Shown here: piece by piece, positions 49,755-61,435 of the stretch
How positions within the stretch are numbered: the stretch's first letter is position 1
Layout: the number at the start of each line of letters is the position of its first letter
Assembly: GCA_013399015.1 (NCBI GenBank)
Contig: VWZX01010418.1
Span: 1-64,000 of the forward strand
From: Galbula dea
Taxonomy: Eukaryota; Chordata; Aves; Piciformes; Galbulidae
Direction of reading: 5' to 3'
Length of the DNA: 64,000 bases
Notes under the pieces: model-generated
The model's input: only the letters and a program-made list of their open reading frames with translations
Told to the model about the DNA's origin: nothing
Database searches by the model: none
Made by a program: the position numbers and the translations under genes

Positions 49755-50469
49755 TGTTCTGGTTTGGGTTAGAACAGAACAGATTCTGTTCAGTGAGTTT
49801 GCTTTCCAGCTGAAGCTCCTCTAAGTAACAGCATTTCCTGAAGCTGGCAACATATTTTTACAAACACTGCTTGCTTCCAGCACTGATAAGGCTTAATGTT
49901 TAGGTTTACTGCTGAGGATTGGTATGCAAACCAGGGTCACTGCTGAATCTTGTGTCACATATTGAGGGGTGCAGAGTGAAAGTCTTCACCTACAGGGAGG
50001 AGCAGACAGGACAGGTGACCCTAAACTGACCAAGTATTCTATTCCATATTGAGTTCCCTCTTCTTTCTCTCGCACTTCTTCCTTCTTAGGGCCTGGCTTT
50101 GCTGCTCTTGCTCTTCTCTCTCTCTCTTGCCCCCAAATCCAGCTCCAGGATCCAGTCCCCTGAATCTGGTTCCTGTCTGCTATTGCAGTGTCAGTGGGGA
50201 CAGTGACATAGGTGCCATCAAGTAGGGTTTGGGTTCTATGCCAGTTCTGCAGATGTTTGTATATATATTTCATCTATTATTATTGTTTTCATTAAAGTAT
50301 CTTTAGTTGGTTGGGGTTTGGGGTTTTTTTGGTTGTTTTTTTTTCACAATCCTCAAGACTCTCTCTCTCTTATTCCCTTTCCTTTTGCATGACAGGGGAG
50401 AGGGAAAAAAAGGGTAGTGGAGAGTGCCTGTCACTGGGTTAGTGGTTGGTCCAGCCCTAACCCTCAACA
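49755..50469 (+). mobile_element. Solo LTR of an avian ERVL-type endogenous retrovirus
   Basis: The element begins TGTTCTGGTTTGGGTTAGAA and ends CCAGCCCTAACCCTCAACA, giving TG...CA termini with short inverted ends (TGTT/AACA). It is flanked by a perfect 5-bp direct repeat, ACTGG (49750-49754 and 50470-50474), as expected for ERVL-class integration. Length is 715 bp. ATTAAA at 50291-50296, followed by the T/G-rich stretch to about 50350, suits a polyadenylation region. The tail GTGGAGAGTGCCTGTCACTG is characteristic of bird LTRs. No gag-pol-env sequence adjoins it, so it is a solo LTR produced by LTR-LTR recombination. The 95-codon minus frame inside it is a shadow. Confidence 0.87.
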
Positions 50470-50474
50470 ACTGG

Positions 50475-53400
50475 AAATATTCTGTTACAGAAGAATGCAG
50501 CCTTTCTATTCAAGGTAGACATTTTTATAGGTTTGTTGCTAGTATTAATAACTCCTGTTACTTTTTACATAGTATGATATCATTTGGTATTTGTCCACTT
50601 TCAGTGTTGCTTTTACAGTTACAATATATCATGAAAACCATATGAAGCCAGCTTTGTTCTAAATTAAAGTCATCATGGCATGCACAAGATGCTACCTCTA
50701 CAGATAAATAATTTCATGCACAGTACTTTCATGACATGGGTCTTCTAACTTCATTGACTTTAGGACCCAAGGGAAGCCCAAGCACAATTGTCAATAGACC
50801 TCCTTGAAATAAAAACATCATTTTTTCTTCTGCCCATTACAAGGAAGACTGAAACTGCCACTGATAATTAATCCACTGAGAGAAATCAATATTGCAACTG
50901 GTTGGAGATGAAACAACCCATAGCAAAATAAACTTTTCTCATGACAGTGTAGCAGTTCTTCTAAGCATATTCTGTCTGTGGGCAGATGTGGAATTTTAAT
51001 AAATGATAGCAAAAAACTAGAAGTCAGTTGCATCAAAAGGTTGGCTTTTGTGCCATAAAATACAGTTACTGTTCTTGTATGTGCTGAATAGCTTTCCAGG
51101 ACATAGTAATGATCTTTATAAAGATAGAAAATAGGTGGAAAAAAGAGAAAGGAGACAGCTTGCAAACAGCCAATAGTGGGAATTGATTACATATTAAAAA
51201 TCAGTGTTGTATTGCATTCTGTTTGTATGATTTCTGGAATTAGACTGACACACAGGAAGTTAGATTCCTGTGTGAAACTTAAGAATTTGAATGAACAAGT
51301 CAACATTTGCAAACTTCTATTCATTTTAACTCCCAGGTGAAGGCTGAAATATTTACTATAGAAAACAGTTTAGGAATGGTTCAGATTTTAGTGCAAAAGT
51401 AGCTGTTTTAATAGAGACCTTTGACTGAATTTACACCACTTAGATAAAATTCATGAAAACAACAACAAAGTCTATGGCAATCAAGGTGGAAATCAACCTA
51501 TAGTTGCTTTGGGAATGGCATGTAACAGTAAACAGCATGACAAACAATGTCAGAGTTCATAGTTACATGGTACATGGGTGTCTCCCAGCAGCCCTCCTTC
51601 AGAAGCCTTCTATTGAACCTTCAAAAATGCACACAGACTTCAGGGCCAAATGGCTAACACAGAGCCCTGTGGTCTCAGCACAGATGGTCAATGAAGACAG
51701 AATAACTCTTGTTCCTTTGTACAAAAGGCTGTTGCACTTTATCCCATGTTATCCTAACAGGTTGATTTAGTTAGTGCATACCTTCTAGAAAGTCAGCAAG
51801 AAGAGGACTGTCTGCTATTTTCTTTGACAGCTTCTACTAACTGTAAAGAATACATACCTTATTTCAATTTATAGACATTGGTTTGGGATATTTAGTATGT
51901 TTCACAGCAGTCTTTAACTTCCTTCTCCAGCTGCCTTCTCTTCATAAGGTCTGGTCTACATTGTTTGCAGTAACCATTTTATCTACTTACTCTTTTTTTA
52001 AATATTGGGATCCTTTGAATTGGATTGTAGCTGATTTTGGGCAGAACTAAATAAGGCATGTACAGTCACTGAAAAAAAAATTTTAACAGCTTTTTATGTT
52101 GTTTTTAATCTTATTCACATCTTGTGAATATAATGCAGATGTACCCAAATATATTTCATTATTTTATTGTCTCTGAAACACTTTGGGCTTTTGTTTTGTT
52201 TCATTTTGTAGCTGGTTTGAGTGTTTATTTTGTTTTGCTTAGAGTTTTTGTTGGTTTGGTTTAGTTTGGTTTTTGTTTGGTTGGCTATTTAAACACCACT
52301 TATTGCTGGCTGAGGCAATCTACTTCTCTGTATTGAACACAGACAGTCCTTTGATATCCAAGGAACCATCCTCTTCCATCTCAGTAATTATGTTGCTATA
52401 AAGAGATTCAAAATAGAGTCACCTCCCACTGTCTGTAAATTGTTTGATGAAGAAAAACATCATTTATAAGCTCTAAAAATTCATTCAACAGTGTTCTGGT
52501 AGACTTAATGTCTTGACACCTCCATATACACAAACATGCAGTGTGCACACACATATATGTTGTAATTTTCTCTGTTTGTCTGTCATTTCCAATATGAAAA
52601 GAATGTTACTTTCCCCCTTTATCAAGCAGCTGTTAAAAGAAAAAGTGACCATGATTATCCACATATTTACTGTCAAAAAACAAGCTGCCTAAAATTTTTC
52701 TTTCCTCATAAATTCCATAAGAAAGGAATATGTGGGAAGATGCCTACATCATCATACTCCTTAGCAACTGAACAGCTGATCCCCCCCAAAGATGGACCCA
52801 CTCAGCAATGCCCGTGTTGTCCTGACTCTGGACAGGTGTTAAACATAAAACAAGCATAAACTAGCTATAAGTGCTTTGCAATAACTTCAACTCTGCACAT
52901 AAAGCTGTGCCTGAAGAAGCCTGAAGAGGACTGGATAGTGCTGAAGCAATGGCACCCTGCTTCTGCAGTATCAAGTTGGAACAGTCCTTAGGCTATCCAA
53001 CAGGCTAGAAGACAAAGCATCACTGGTGAAGGTTGGTCTGCTTTGGTTGTCATTAAAGTTTTAGTTTCAATCAACATCCTATTCTCATATGGTCTAAACA
53101 TAACTTTTCAATCTTCCTTGTGCTTTCAGTTGCAAGATTTTTGATCTCTAGGGAGGATATATCTGAGCATTATAGGTGTGGAAGAGTGAAATAACTCCTT
53201 TGCATATAAAAGTTATTACTGTTACAAACTAAGCTCCAATCAAGTCCTGAAACTTCTGGTTATTATGGAATTTTCTTTTCTTCTGACAGATATGACCCAC
53301 ACATGGATCAATTAGTCAAAGACAGACAGAATAATTGTCTTCAAGCTCCATACCTACATATACCAAAACACTCACAGAGGTATGTTCTAGTTTCATTTTA

Positions 53401-53883
53401 AGATCTAGCTCAATATACTAGAACAGGACACCTGTATTAGAATTTTACACAAAGCTTTGCTACTTATTGTACATGAGAATTACATATGAGCTGGCTACTG
53501 GATTTTTACAAATAAACTTTGGTTGTTATATGATAGTAGGATAATTTCAAGAGTAAAAAGAAGCTGAACAGATAAATAAACACAATCAAAAAAATAAGGA
53601 CTTATTAAAAAGCTATCTGCTTGGCACACACAGGTGTGCCACAATACACAATATTAGCGGGATGTTGTTATCAGAAAACTCAGGATGTTTTCCACATAAA
53701 ACCAACACAATATTTATGCTTAAAACAGAATATATTGATGTGAAAGCTACACAACAAACAAAATATTGAATGACTCTCTAATTCTACTGTCTCTATTAGA
53801 AACAACTGTTTTAATTTATAGAGAACAGACATCACAGAAGTGACCAGTGAGACACGGAAGTTTCTAGTGCTCAAGAACTCCGC
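50475..53883. other. Unique sequence with a T/G-rich simple patch
   Basis: A low-complexity TTTTG/TTTGG patch lies at 52189-52286. No gene is recognised. The 115-codon minus frame at 50818-51165 is leucine/phenylalanine-rich without a domain I can name. Confidence 0.45.
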
Positions 53884-53994
53884 ATTCATAGAATCATAGA
53901 ATCATCATCATAGAATGGCTCAGGTTGGAAGGGACCTTAAAGATCATCTAATTCCAACCCCCCTGCCATGGGCAGGGATGCCACATGCACTAGA
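53884..53994 (-). mobile_element. CR1 LINE 3' tail, about 110 bp
   Basis: The plus strand shows antisense octamers (TTCATAGAATCATAGAATC, then ATCATCATAGAATGG), GGTTGGAAGGGACCTTAAAG, ATCATCTAATTCCAACCCCC and CTGCCATGGGCAGGGATG. It ends at CCACATGCACTAGA. It belongs to the same subfamily as the 16.1 kb copy, nearly identical over the shared part, and is 5'-truncated inside the 3' UTR. It has no coding sequence. Confidence 0.93.
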
Positions 53995-55012
53995 ATTGAA
54001 TGATTCCATTCCCCCCTTACAGTTTCAAAACAGTAATAGTAACAGTAATAATAACTGTAGTCTTCAAAAAAGGTGACATTAAAAATAATGCCTACGCAGC
54101 TATCTGCAAAACAGTTGCTGTCAGAAGAAGCTCAAGTATGTCACAGAGGATAGTTGAAGCATCTGACAATATGTGTATATATATGTGTATGCATATTTTT
54201 GTATATAAACCTGTGCTCTTGCAGCTGATGGTCTCCAAATATTTAAAACTTGTTTTCATAATACTTCTGCGAGTCTGATATTGTTCTATACAGTTGTTAC
54301 AGGAACAAACTGAGAAGCAGCAAAGCAGGGAAGTCACCTTCAAGGAGATAACAGAACTATGAATCTTGCCAATCCCACACCCCTCCTATTAAAAGTAACA
54401 TTTTAATAATGGCAAGACAGACAGAAAAGGATTTTGTAGTATTGTGGGGCTTTACCTTCCAGTCCTCTTGTGTGAAACCATAATTTGGGGTTAGGTTTTA
54501 TAGATGCCCACAGCCACAGCACTCATCCCTTAGTACAGGGATAATTCATTACTTCTCTTGCAACTCTTCCTTTTTGAGAAGGCTATTGGAAAAGCTACTA
54601 CCAACCTTGCAGCAGACAGCTTGTTTTGTTACAACTGAGTTTCAGAAATTAGGCTTGTGGTTCCTCCCTCCCCCATCCCAGATAGAGTTTTCCCCAGAGG
54701 AGGCACTAGATTGAAACTGTTTTGGCATCTCCCTCCAGGGAAGAGCAAGTGCTCCTTTCTGACCATAAGGTACCTTTCTGCTATTGATCCTGCTGCTGCA
54801 TGCTGCTCAATTGCTGCTCTAGCTGACCCCTTTATTTACCACTTGTCAGCTTTCCTGATTCCAGGTATAATTTCCTTGATAAATATTCATTATGCCCCAT
54901 GATTTCTCTTCTCCATCTTACAAGCACAGTATGAAAAGACTTTTGTCTTGCACTGCAGACTCTACAGTGGCTTTCAAGTTCACTAGTCCCTTTAAGGGAG
55001 ATCACTTATCTG
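53995..55012. other. Unique sequence, nothing recognised
   Basis: A short AT/GT patch lies at 54172-54205 (GTGTATATATATGTGTATGC). No gene or family is recognised. Confidence 0.45.
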
Positions 55013-55080
55013 CAGGGCTGGCCCTAAGGATGGGCAAACTAAGTACTTGCCTGAGGAGCCAAATTTTGGAGGAAAGGGAT
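55012..55080 (+). mobile_element. Possible hAT-like DNA transposon end (weak)
   Basis: CAGGGCTGGCCCTAAGGATG resembles the CAGGGC.GGCCCTA terminal inverted repeat of several vertebrate hAT elements. It is followed by GGGCAAACTAAGTACTTGCC and TGAGGAGCCAAATTTTGGAG, similar to interiors I associate with such repeats. I found no matching opposite terminus nearby, so this could be a fragment or coincidence. Confidence 0.22.
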
Positions 55081-55639
55081 GGCTCACACAAGCTGCTGCA
55101 TGCTCAGCACTTACTGTCAGTGTTTCTGTCTGTTTAAATTAATCACCATTGGGCATCCAGGAGGAGCTGAGGCTTCCAGGTTTTGAGCCTTCGTTAAAAC
55201 ATTTGGAGCTCTTTTTCCCCTAGGAAGTAGAAAGCCTTATTTAGCCCTGAAGTACAGCAGATATGACCACAAGCCACTGAAGGAAGAACACACTGACAGG
55301 CAGATAGTTGCAGGCAGCCCAGGCAAAGGTTGTATCAAGACAGCTATGGGACAAGTAAGAAAGGAAAAGAAATCAAGCATCTAACCCGCAGGGCAGGCCC
55401 CATTTGTCCGACATGGAGGCACAGACAAAGGTGGGATCACACTCAGAGTTGACACTGAGAAGCTGCAGCAGGATGCCCAGGTGGGATGCTCTTTCCTCTC
55501 TGAGCACAAAGGCTGCTTGATCTGCTTTGTTTCTGACCCGAAGTACATCTGCTAACCAACCACATCCTAACTCTGCCTGCTGACCTGAAGAGGTTTGATG
55601 AGAAGGACTGATTTCAGAAATAGATGGCCTGTGTGGCTG

Positions 55640-57090
55640 ATTTATTTCTGCCAAAGCAGAGTAGCAGATCCTCTAAAGCTGTCTCAATTACCTCAATGTA
55701 AAGGCTGTTATTCTTCTCCCGCAAGTAGTAGTCATGTTTGAGTGGCCCGATTTGTGCAGATTTGGCCTGCCTTGTCCACTTAAAAGATCATTAATCACCA
55801 CTCCAGTTTATAAATCAAGGGGGCCAAGTTGCTGAGAGCAATTGAGAGGCTGAAGCTCCGCAGAAGTACTTAACCAATTCCCAGACCCAGGCTTAGCATT
55901 TCTTTCTCCCTGCCTCTAGTAGTCAGATAATTCATCATCGTTCTCCCACTGAAGCAGAATGAGCCTGACAGAGGAATGCTTGAAAGCTAATCAATATGAT
56001 CATGTTGAGGGGGAGAGCACATCACAATTTATTTTTGGGTTCTTAAGTCTTTTAACTAAACACAACCCATACACTTGAAGATTTGGTATTTTGAACTTAT
56101 ATAAGACAAAACCAAAAGACAAAGATGTGCAAACCAAAACCAAGATGCAATAACAAGGGGGGAAAAAAAAGATACCACAGATACCCTTTTGCAGTAGCTA
56201 TCCATGAAGAAGAACAAAAGTGTCAGGCCAGGAATAGGACTATTATGATTGTGGATTATCAGTTTTGGGTACTACAGTCACACAAGATCATTTTTGTCTT
56301 ACAGCAGTGTCAAGTGCAATTGGCAGGCCAGAAGTCAGAAGGAGGTCTGCTCCTGCTAAATAAACATCAGTCTGTACTGTGCTTGCATGAGGACTAATGA
56401 GGTTACAATAGAAAATGGATCCACTCTGTAATAAGGCAGAGTAAGGGAACTCAAAGAGGAGGTTTATTTTCCTATTCCATGATAAGTTGCCTTTATATAT
56501 TTTGAGCACAGCCCTTTTTGGAGAGAGAGAAAACATAAATTGTTCATTGTAGAGAAGAAAGCATGAGTGACAACTGTAAGTGGAATAGACAGTTTCCATT
56601 ACCCCCTTACACTTTCTGAAGAATAATTTGCAAAGGCTGGGTAAATTGTGTTTTAAGAAGTGTAATGACGTGTAATAATTTCCTGTCAGCATGTCAGTTA
56701 CAAGCAGAGTGAGTTTGATAATTTTGGGTTAGGAGACAGAAAGAATTGAAGATAGGGAGCTGGGGGTGGGGAGGGAAGATAGAGAGAAGACATGGGAAGG
56801 TCTTTTAGGATCGCTGGCTTCAGAAACTAATGAAAGCATAATTATAAGAAAAAAACAGGTGGAGTGCTAGATAAAAGCAAGAGCTGTGCAGCAACCCGCC
56901 CAGATACTAATTCCCATTTGCTTTCCCATTAATCTTGCATAAAGATTCCAGGTCAAAGGTCCAGCTACAGGGAGTATTAAGCAATTTAGTACGATGGGAA
57001 ATGGCTCAGAAATCAGAAAACGGATGATCAGGAAAATTTCTTGTTCTTGCCCTGTAAAAGGCATCTGTATCATAATGCAGACAAAACATT
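55640..57090. promoter_or_regulatory. Possible conserved noncoding region
   Basis: The parts 55680-56000 and 56800-57070 lack repeats. They carry TAAT/ATTA cores (AAAGATCATTAATCACCACT, CCCATTAATCTTGCATAAAG) and retained CpGs (TTCTCCCGCAAG, GGCCCGATTTG, CAACCCGCCCAG, TAGTACGATGGG, AAACGGATGATC). The intervening 56100-56700 looks ordinary; its 134-codon minus frame has no recognised domain. Function is inference only. Confidence 0.25.
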
Positions 57091-58689
57091 TCTACTCTCA
57101 TATCCCTCTGAGCAAGGGAAAAAACCCAAACAAATCTGAAAAAGAAAATTTGGAATGTATTTGGCTGACTGTTTTGTCTTTAAGAATGCACAGCGTGGAA
57201 GAGATCAGTAAATGCCACCCTTTATAGATCAACCTAAGATGAATGAGTCACTTATTTTCACACAGTTTCACTCCTTCTTCTTTTTTTTTATCTTGAAGAG
57301 AATATTATCTAAGATTTATTATTTATTAATTTTGTTATTTTATCATGCTGGCAGTTCTGTCAGGAGGATAATATTTAGTTTAATCCACCCATGGTTGAAT
57401 CAAAATTCCATTCTTCATTATACACATATGCACATAGAGTTGGTCTACTGACCTCATGGGATTTATGACTGATTTTCATTGCTGCAAAAGTAAAGAGAAT
57501 TTGACCCTCAACATGTAAGTATTATACTATCCAGCCTAACTACTTGATAGACCAGTATTTCTTTTCTTTAGTACATATTGTTTTCCAGACCAATTTCTTA
57601 TCTTAAACAGGATAGTTTTTACCTTTTTTGTTCATTTTCAGTGGAGGAAAGGGTGTGAAATGATCTTTTTTTGCTTTGAAAAACTACTTTATTATTGAAT
57701 ATAACAAGTGACACCATCTCCCTAACAGTCTATTTCTCTTCTTACTGCTGTCTTAATGATGGTCTTGAACAAAGTCCTCAGCCCACTGAAACATGAGCTT
57801 TTAGAGCATCAAGTACTTTCAGACTTAATTTTTATTGTTACTTTTTTTGTAAGGTTTAAGAAGATGCAGGGATAACCATATCTTGCAATTTATTGTGGAA
57901 TCACTCAGCACATTGTTGCATGCTGACTGAAAGAAAGGAGCTAACATGTCTTAATTCTGTGACTCCACTGTTTATCACCACTAATTTTGAGACTGATTGC
58001 ATTGGAATAGCTATGTAATGCATGCCAGACAGCTGGAAGAGTGTGATAAGTCTTGTTGGTCTTCAAGGTGATGCAGTGAAGAAGTCTCCTCAGACTGTGG
58101 CCTCCTTTTCCTTTCTTCATATTCAACAAGTATCACCTTGAAAAAATGCAGAAATGTTTTGAATTAAGTTTGAAGACAACATAGACAATAAAAATAATCA
58201 GCATTTTCTTCATGTTACACAACACAACAAAAGAAAAACATACCACAAATGTCACAGTATAACTTATGTCTCTCAAGAGGTAGCTTCAATGAGGAACAAC
58301 TTTTACATCAGAGCTGTTCTGGGAGGTTCTTTTGCAATCAGCATTTTATGTCCAATCCTATTGAATTCTGTCAATAACAATTTGGTTACTCAACCCAAAT
58401 TTCATTTAAAGTGGTACAATGCAAAGCTACATGTACTGTTGTTAGAAATACAACATTGAAGTTAAACCTCCATAATGAGCCACCATATCCTACTGAGGGA
58501 ATGATTCTGAGAAGCATCATGGGGGCTGGGTTGAGAAACAACCAAACATTAACCACCAGTAAAATTCACTGGTAAAACAGAATATAAATGGGGGACTTGG
58601 GGTGGGCTGTGCACACAGGGGACAACTAAAGGAACCAGAAGTCTACTTCTGTAAACAGCTTCACCAAAGTGGTGCTGAATCACTGCAAA
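57091..58689. other. Unique AT-rich sequence, nothing recognised
   Basis: No gene or repeat family is recognised. A CT/T-rich run lies at 57275-57292. Confidence 0.45.
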
Positions 58690-59185
58690 CTGTTTTCCTG
58701 TCCCTCCTTTTGTGAAGGTTGTTGAAAAAAAAGGAAAAGGTCCAGAAAGTAGCCATAGCAATGATCCATGTGTGATAGAAATTGCCATGTGGTGAGACAT
58801 TAAAAGAATTCAAGACCTTTAGCTAATCAGAAGAAAGAGAGATAAAACATCAGGTTGACTTAATTAGGGTTGTATAAGTATCTTTCCACAGAAAAGCACT
58901 GTGCATTGAAGTGCTTTGTCATCTAATAAGGAAAGTATAAAGAAATCAACAGCCAGAAGCTGAAGAAGACAGACAAATTCATATTATTTCTAAGGTACAT
59001 GCTTTTATAGCAACACTAATTACCAGGAAAAGTGGTGGATTCTCCACTACTTAATATATCCAAAGCTTTGTCTGGAAGTCTGCCTGGAAGATATGCTTTC
59101 ATCAAACATAAATCATTGAACTCAGGAAATAAAGCTATATGATTTAATGACTCTTTCCAGCCCTTAGATCCCATGTATTTATAAA
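58690..59185 (+). mobile_element. Ancient, highly diverged CR1 3' end
   Basis: The sequence follows the order of an old amniote CR1. GTCCAGAAAGTAGCCATAGC, ATGATCCATGTGTGATAGAA and ATTAAAAGAATTCAAGACCT correspond to the VQK-A..MI...LEELGLF region of ORF2. Later, AAAAGTGGTGGATTCTCCAC (the VVDSP region), TCATCAAACATAAATCATTG, and finally TGACTCTTTCCAGCCCTTAG, ATCCCATGTATTTATA match the 3' UTR ending TGGTCCCTTCTGGCCTTA.AATCTATGAAT. No usable frame remains. It is much older than the octamer-tailed copies. Confidence 0.65.
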
Positions 59186-59848
59186 ATACGGTACGGGTTA
59201 AATTTTAGCTAATAGCTTTGAGAGTTTCTTTGGTTTCTGTTAATTTATTGTCTGTTTTAAAATACATGTATCATGGCCTGCCTCTGTTCTCCCTGAGGCT
59301 GTGGTCAGTTCAGAAGTATTCCTCTTTACTTTTGAGAACAGGTTTCTAGGCAGCTATAGCCATACGATCCACATATGCTCATACCGGACTGAGGATCAGT
59401 CCAGTAAATGAGCTGATAACGTACGTTTCCTGTTGTGATATCTCCCTATCTTGCACACAAAAAGAAGCTTGATGAAATGCTATGTGCTTTGTAGTTTATG
59501 TCCTTCTACAGATTATAGAATTTGTTTCAAACAAGGATAAGAATAGCTCCAAACATTATTTATAAGCCCTGATTTTCTTTACCTAGGGCTTGGTGAAAAA
59601 ATGATTCTTCTTCTGTTTTTCTCTTACAAAGAGTGCTCCATGGATCTTTCTTTAATCAATGTGAAGACAAACAAACCAACCAATATTTAACTATCTGAAC
59701 TCTCCACTGATATAATATGTAATCATAAATTTAAAAGTTTGGCAAACTGCACCTTCATGGCTCCAAAGTAGCCATTAATGCTAATTAGGTCAATAACTTA
59801 CATTATTAAATATTCCTAAACCATTACTAAGTATAAAAGTGGCCCATT

Positions 59849-59871
59849 AAAAAAAAAAAAAACAAAAAAAA
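59849..59871. repeat. A-rich homopolymer run
   Basis: Fourteen A, one C and eight A. It has no adjacent LINE or processed-pseudogene body that I can recognise, so it is treated as simple sequence. Confidence 0.9.
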
Positions 59872-60030
59872 GAGTATTACTTCAATTTAAAAGATAGAAA
59901 GGAATCAAATGCAAATCACAGATATATGGAGAAACTAGCAAATTACTAGTGTTTTATGTAGTTCCTCCATTTCCCTCCTTTGAATTTTACCATTATTATT
60001 GTTATGGCTGTCACTAAATTTGTAGCTATA

Positions 60031-60070
60031 ATTAGAATTTACCATGTGAAATTAGAATTTACCATGTGAC
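60031..60070 (+). repeat. 20-bp tandem duplication
   Basis: The unit ATTAGAATTTACCATGTGAA occurs twice head to tail (60031-60050 and 60051-60070) with one mismatch at the last base. It is a recent-looking replication slippage or micro-duplication. Confidence 0.95.
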
Positions 60071-61410
60071 AGGCATTCTTCAGATATAAAGGAAGGTGCA
60101 GACTCTGTCTGGAGATGCATATTCATGATTATATTGTTTAACACTGTCTTCATTTTTAAGAAAATCTAAACAATGGAACCTTAAAATGTTTTTTACCTAA
60201 CTGTGGTGGAAGTGATCACTGTTTGCAGAAGAGAGATCAAACATGGACTAGGCTTACAAATCTTTCTTTTCCATAAAGATTGCTTCTGCCACACATGGAA
60301 ATAAGGAGCATGCAGTCTTGACAGATAAGCTGATACTTGCCTTTATTATGGAATGAACTAGGACACATGGTGTGCACTGGTCTGTGAATTGCTCTAGACT
60401 GACAGGAAACTGAGCAGATGCTTGTCAGGATCTATATCAATACTTTCATCCTCTCACGGTGGCTTGTGGCATGACCATAGACCAAGCAAGGGTACTTACT
60501 GCCACAAAGAGGTTTTGATGGAGTGAGGTTAAACCCACTGAAGGTACTGCTTTGTTCCTAGACATGAGATGACCAGCAGTGGGGTTGGAGTTTCAGAATT
60601 CAAAGGTCTCTGCTTTGACGGTTTATACCTTCCCGCCAGCACTAACATAATGCCTTCTACAGCCACACCAGGCTGGAAACTGCCATTTCTCTTTCAATGC
60701 ATGTAACCTCAGCTTGGACAACCAGTCTGGGGTAGACAAGCCTACTAGAAATAGAGAGTGGCTAAGGTCTGCTGTGTCCCTCTGAAGAGACTTTGATCCT
60801 ATACAGTCCTCAGTGACTGTATGTTTCAATGACACGTGGACCTTCACCCAAGATGAATTTTCCAGCTGTGGAAAGACAAATGACAGAATTCACATGCCCT
60901 TCACATTGATCTTATAGCTATTGAAAGGGGTTGTGTGCTACATGCCAAGAGAACAGTGGGCATTATGACTAGCTGCCCTAATGATTTTGTGGCACCCATT
61001 TTGTCTACATCTTGGAGTCTGCTGAAGGGAACAGATCAATGTCTTCTTTCTCCAGGATACATTGGCTCCCCAAAAGTCAGGATTCCAGTTCACATCATAA
61101 GGAAAACCAAATGCTATCTACTACCCTGAATCATATAGCTGTTTCAAACAATTGAGAACTACAGCTGCTCTGCAACAAGGCCCAAAACTCCTGCATTGTC
61201 AAGGTGAAGGGTTAGTTCAGGTGGCAGAATGAACTACACAGGACAGATCTCTGATACAGATATATTGAACCTCGAATAGGAGGGTCAGTGAAGTCTACTG
61301 CACCATGGCCACTCTGTGTAAGGATGATGACTGCCCATAAGTCACAGAGTTTCACTATTTATAGCATCCTGAACAAAATACATGACAGCAGACAAATATT
61401 TTATGCCATC

Positions 61411-61435
61411 TGTGTGTATATATATATATGTATAT
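61411..61435. repeat. TG/TA dinucleotide microsatellite
   Basis: TGTGTG followed by about seven TA units, then TGTATATG. Short, probably variable. Confidence 0.85.

Noticed and set aside
49986..50273. 95-codon minus frame inside the LTR
   Set aside because: It lies antisense within a solo LTR and has no viral or host domain.
52880..53080. Possible LTR or 3' end (CATTAAAGTTTTAGTTTC)
   Set aside because: There is a polyadenylation-like motif but no TG/CA ends, target duplication or family-specific blocks.
56288..56692. 134-codon minus-strand frame as a gene
   Set aside because: It has no family signature, and the composition (S, L, F, Y, C) looks like chance translation of noncoding DNA.
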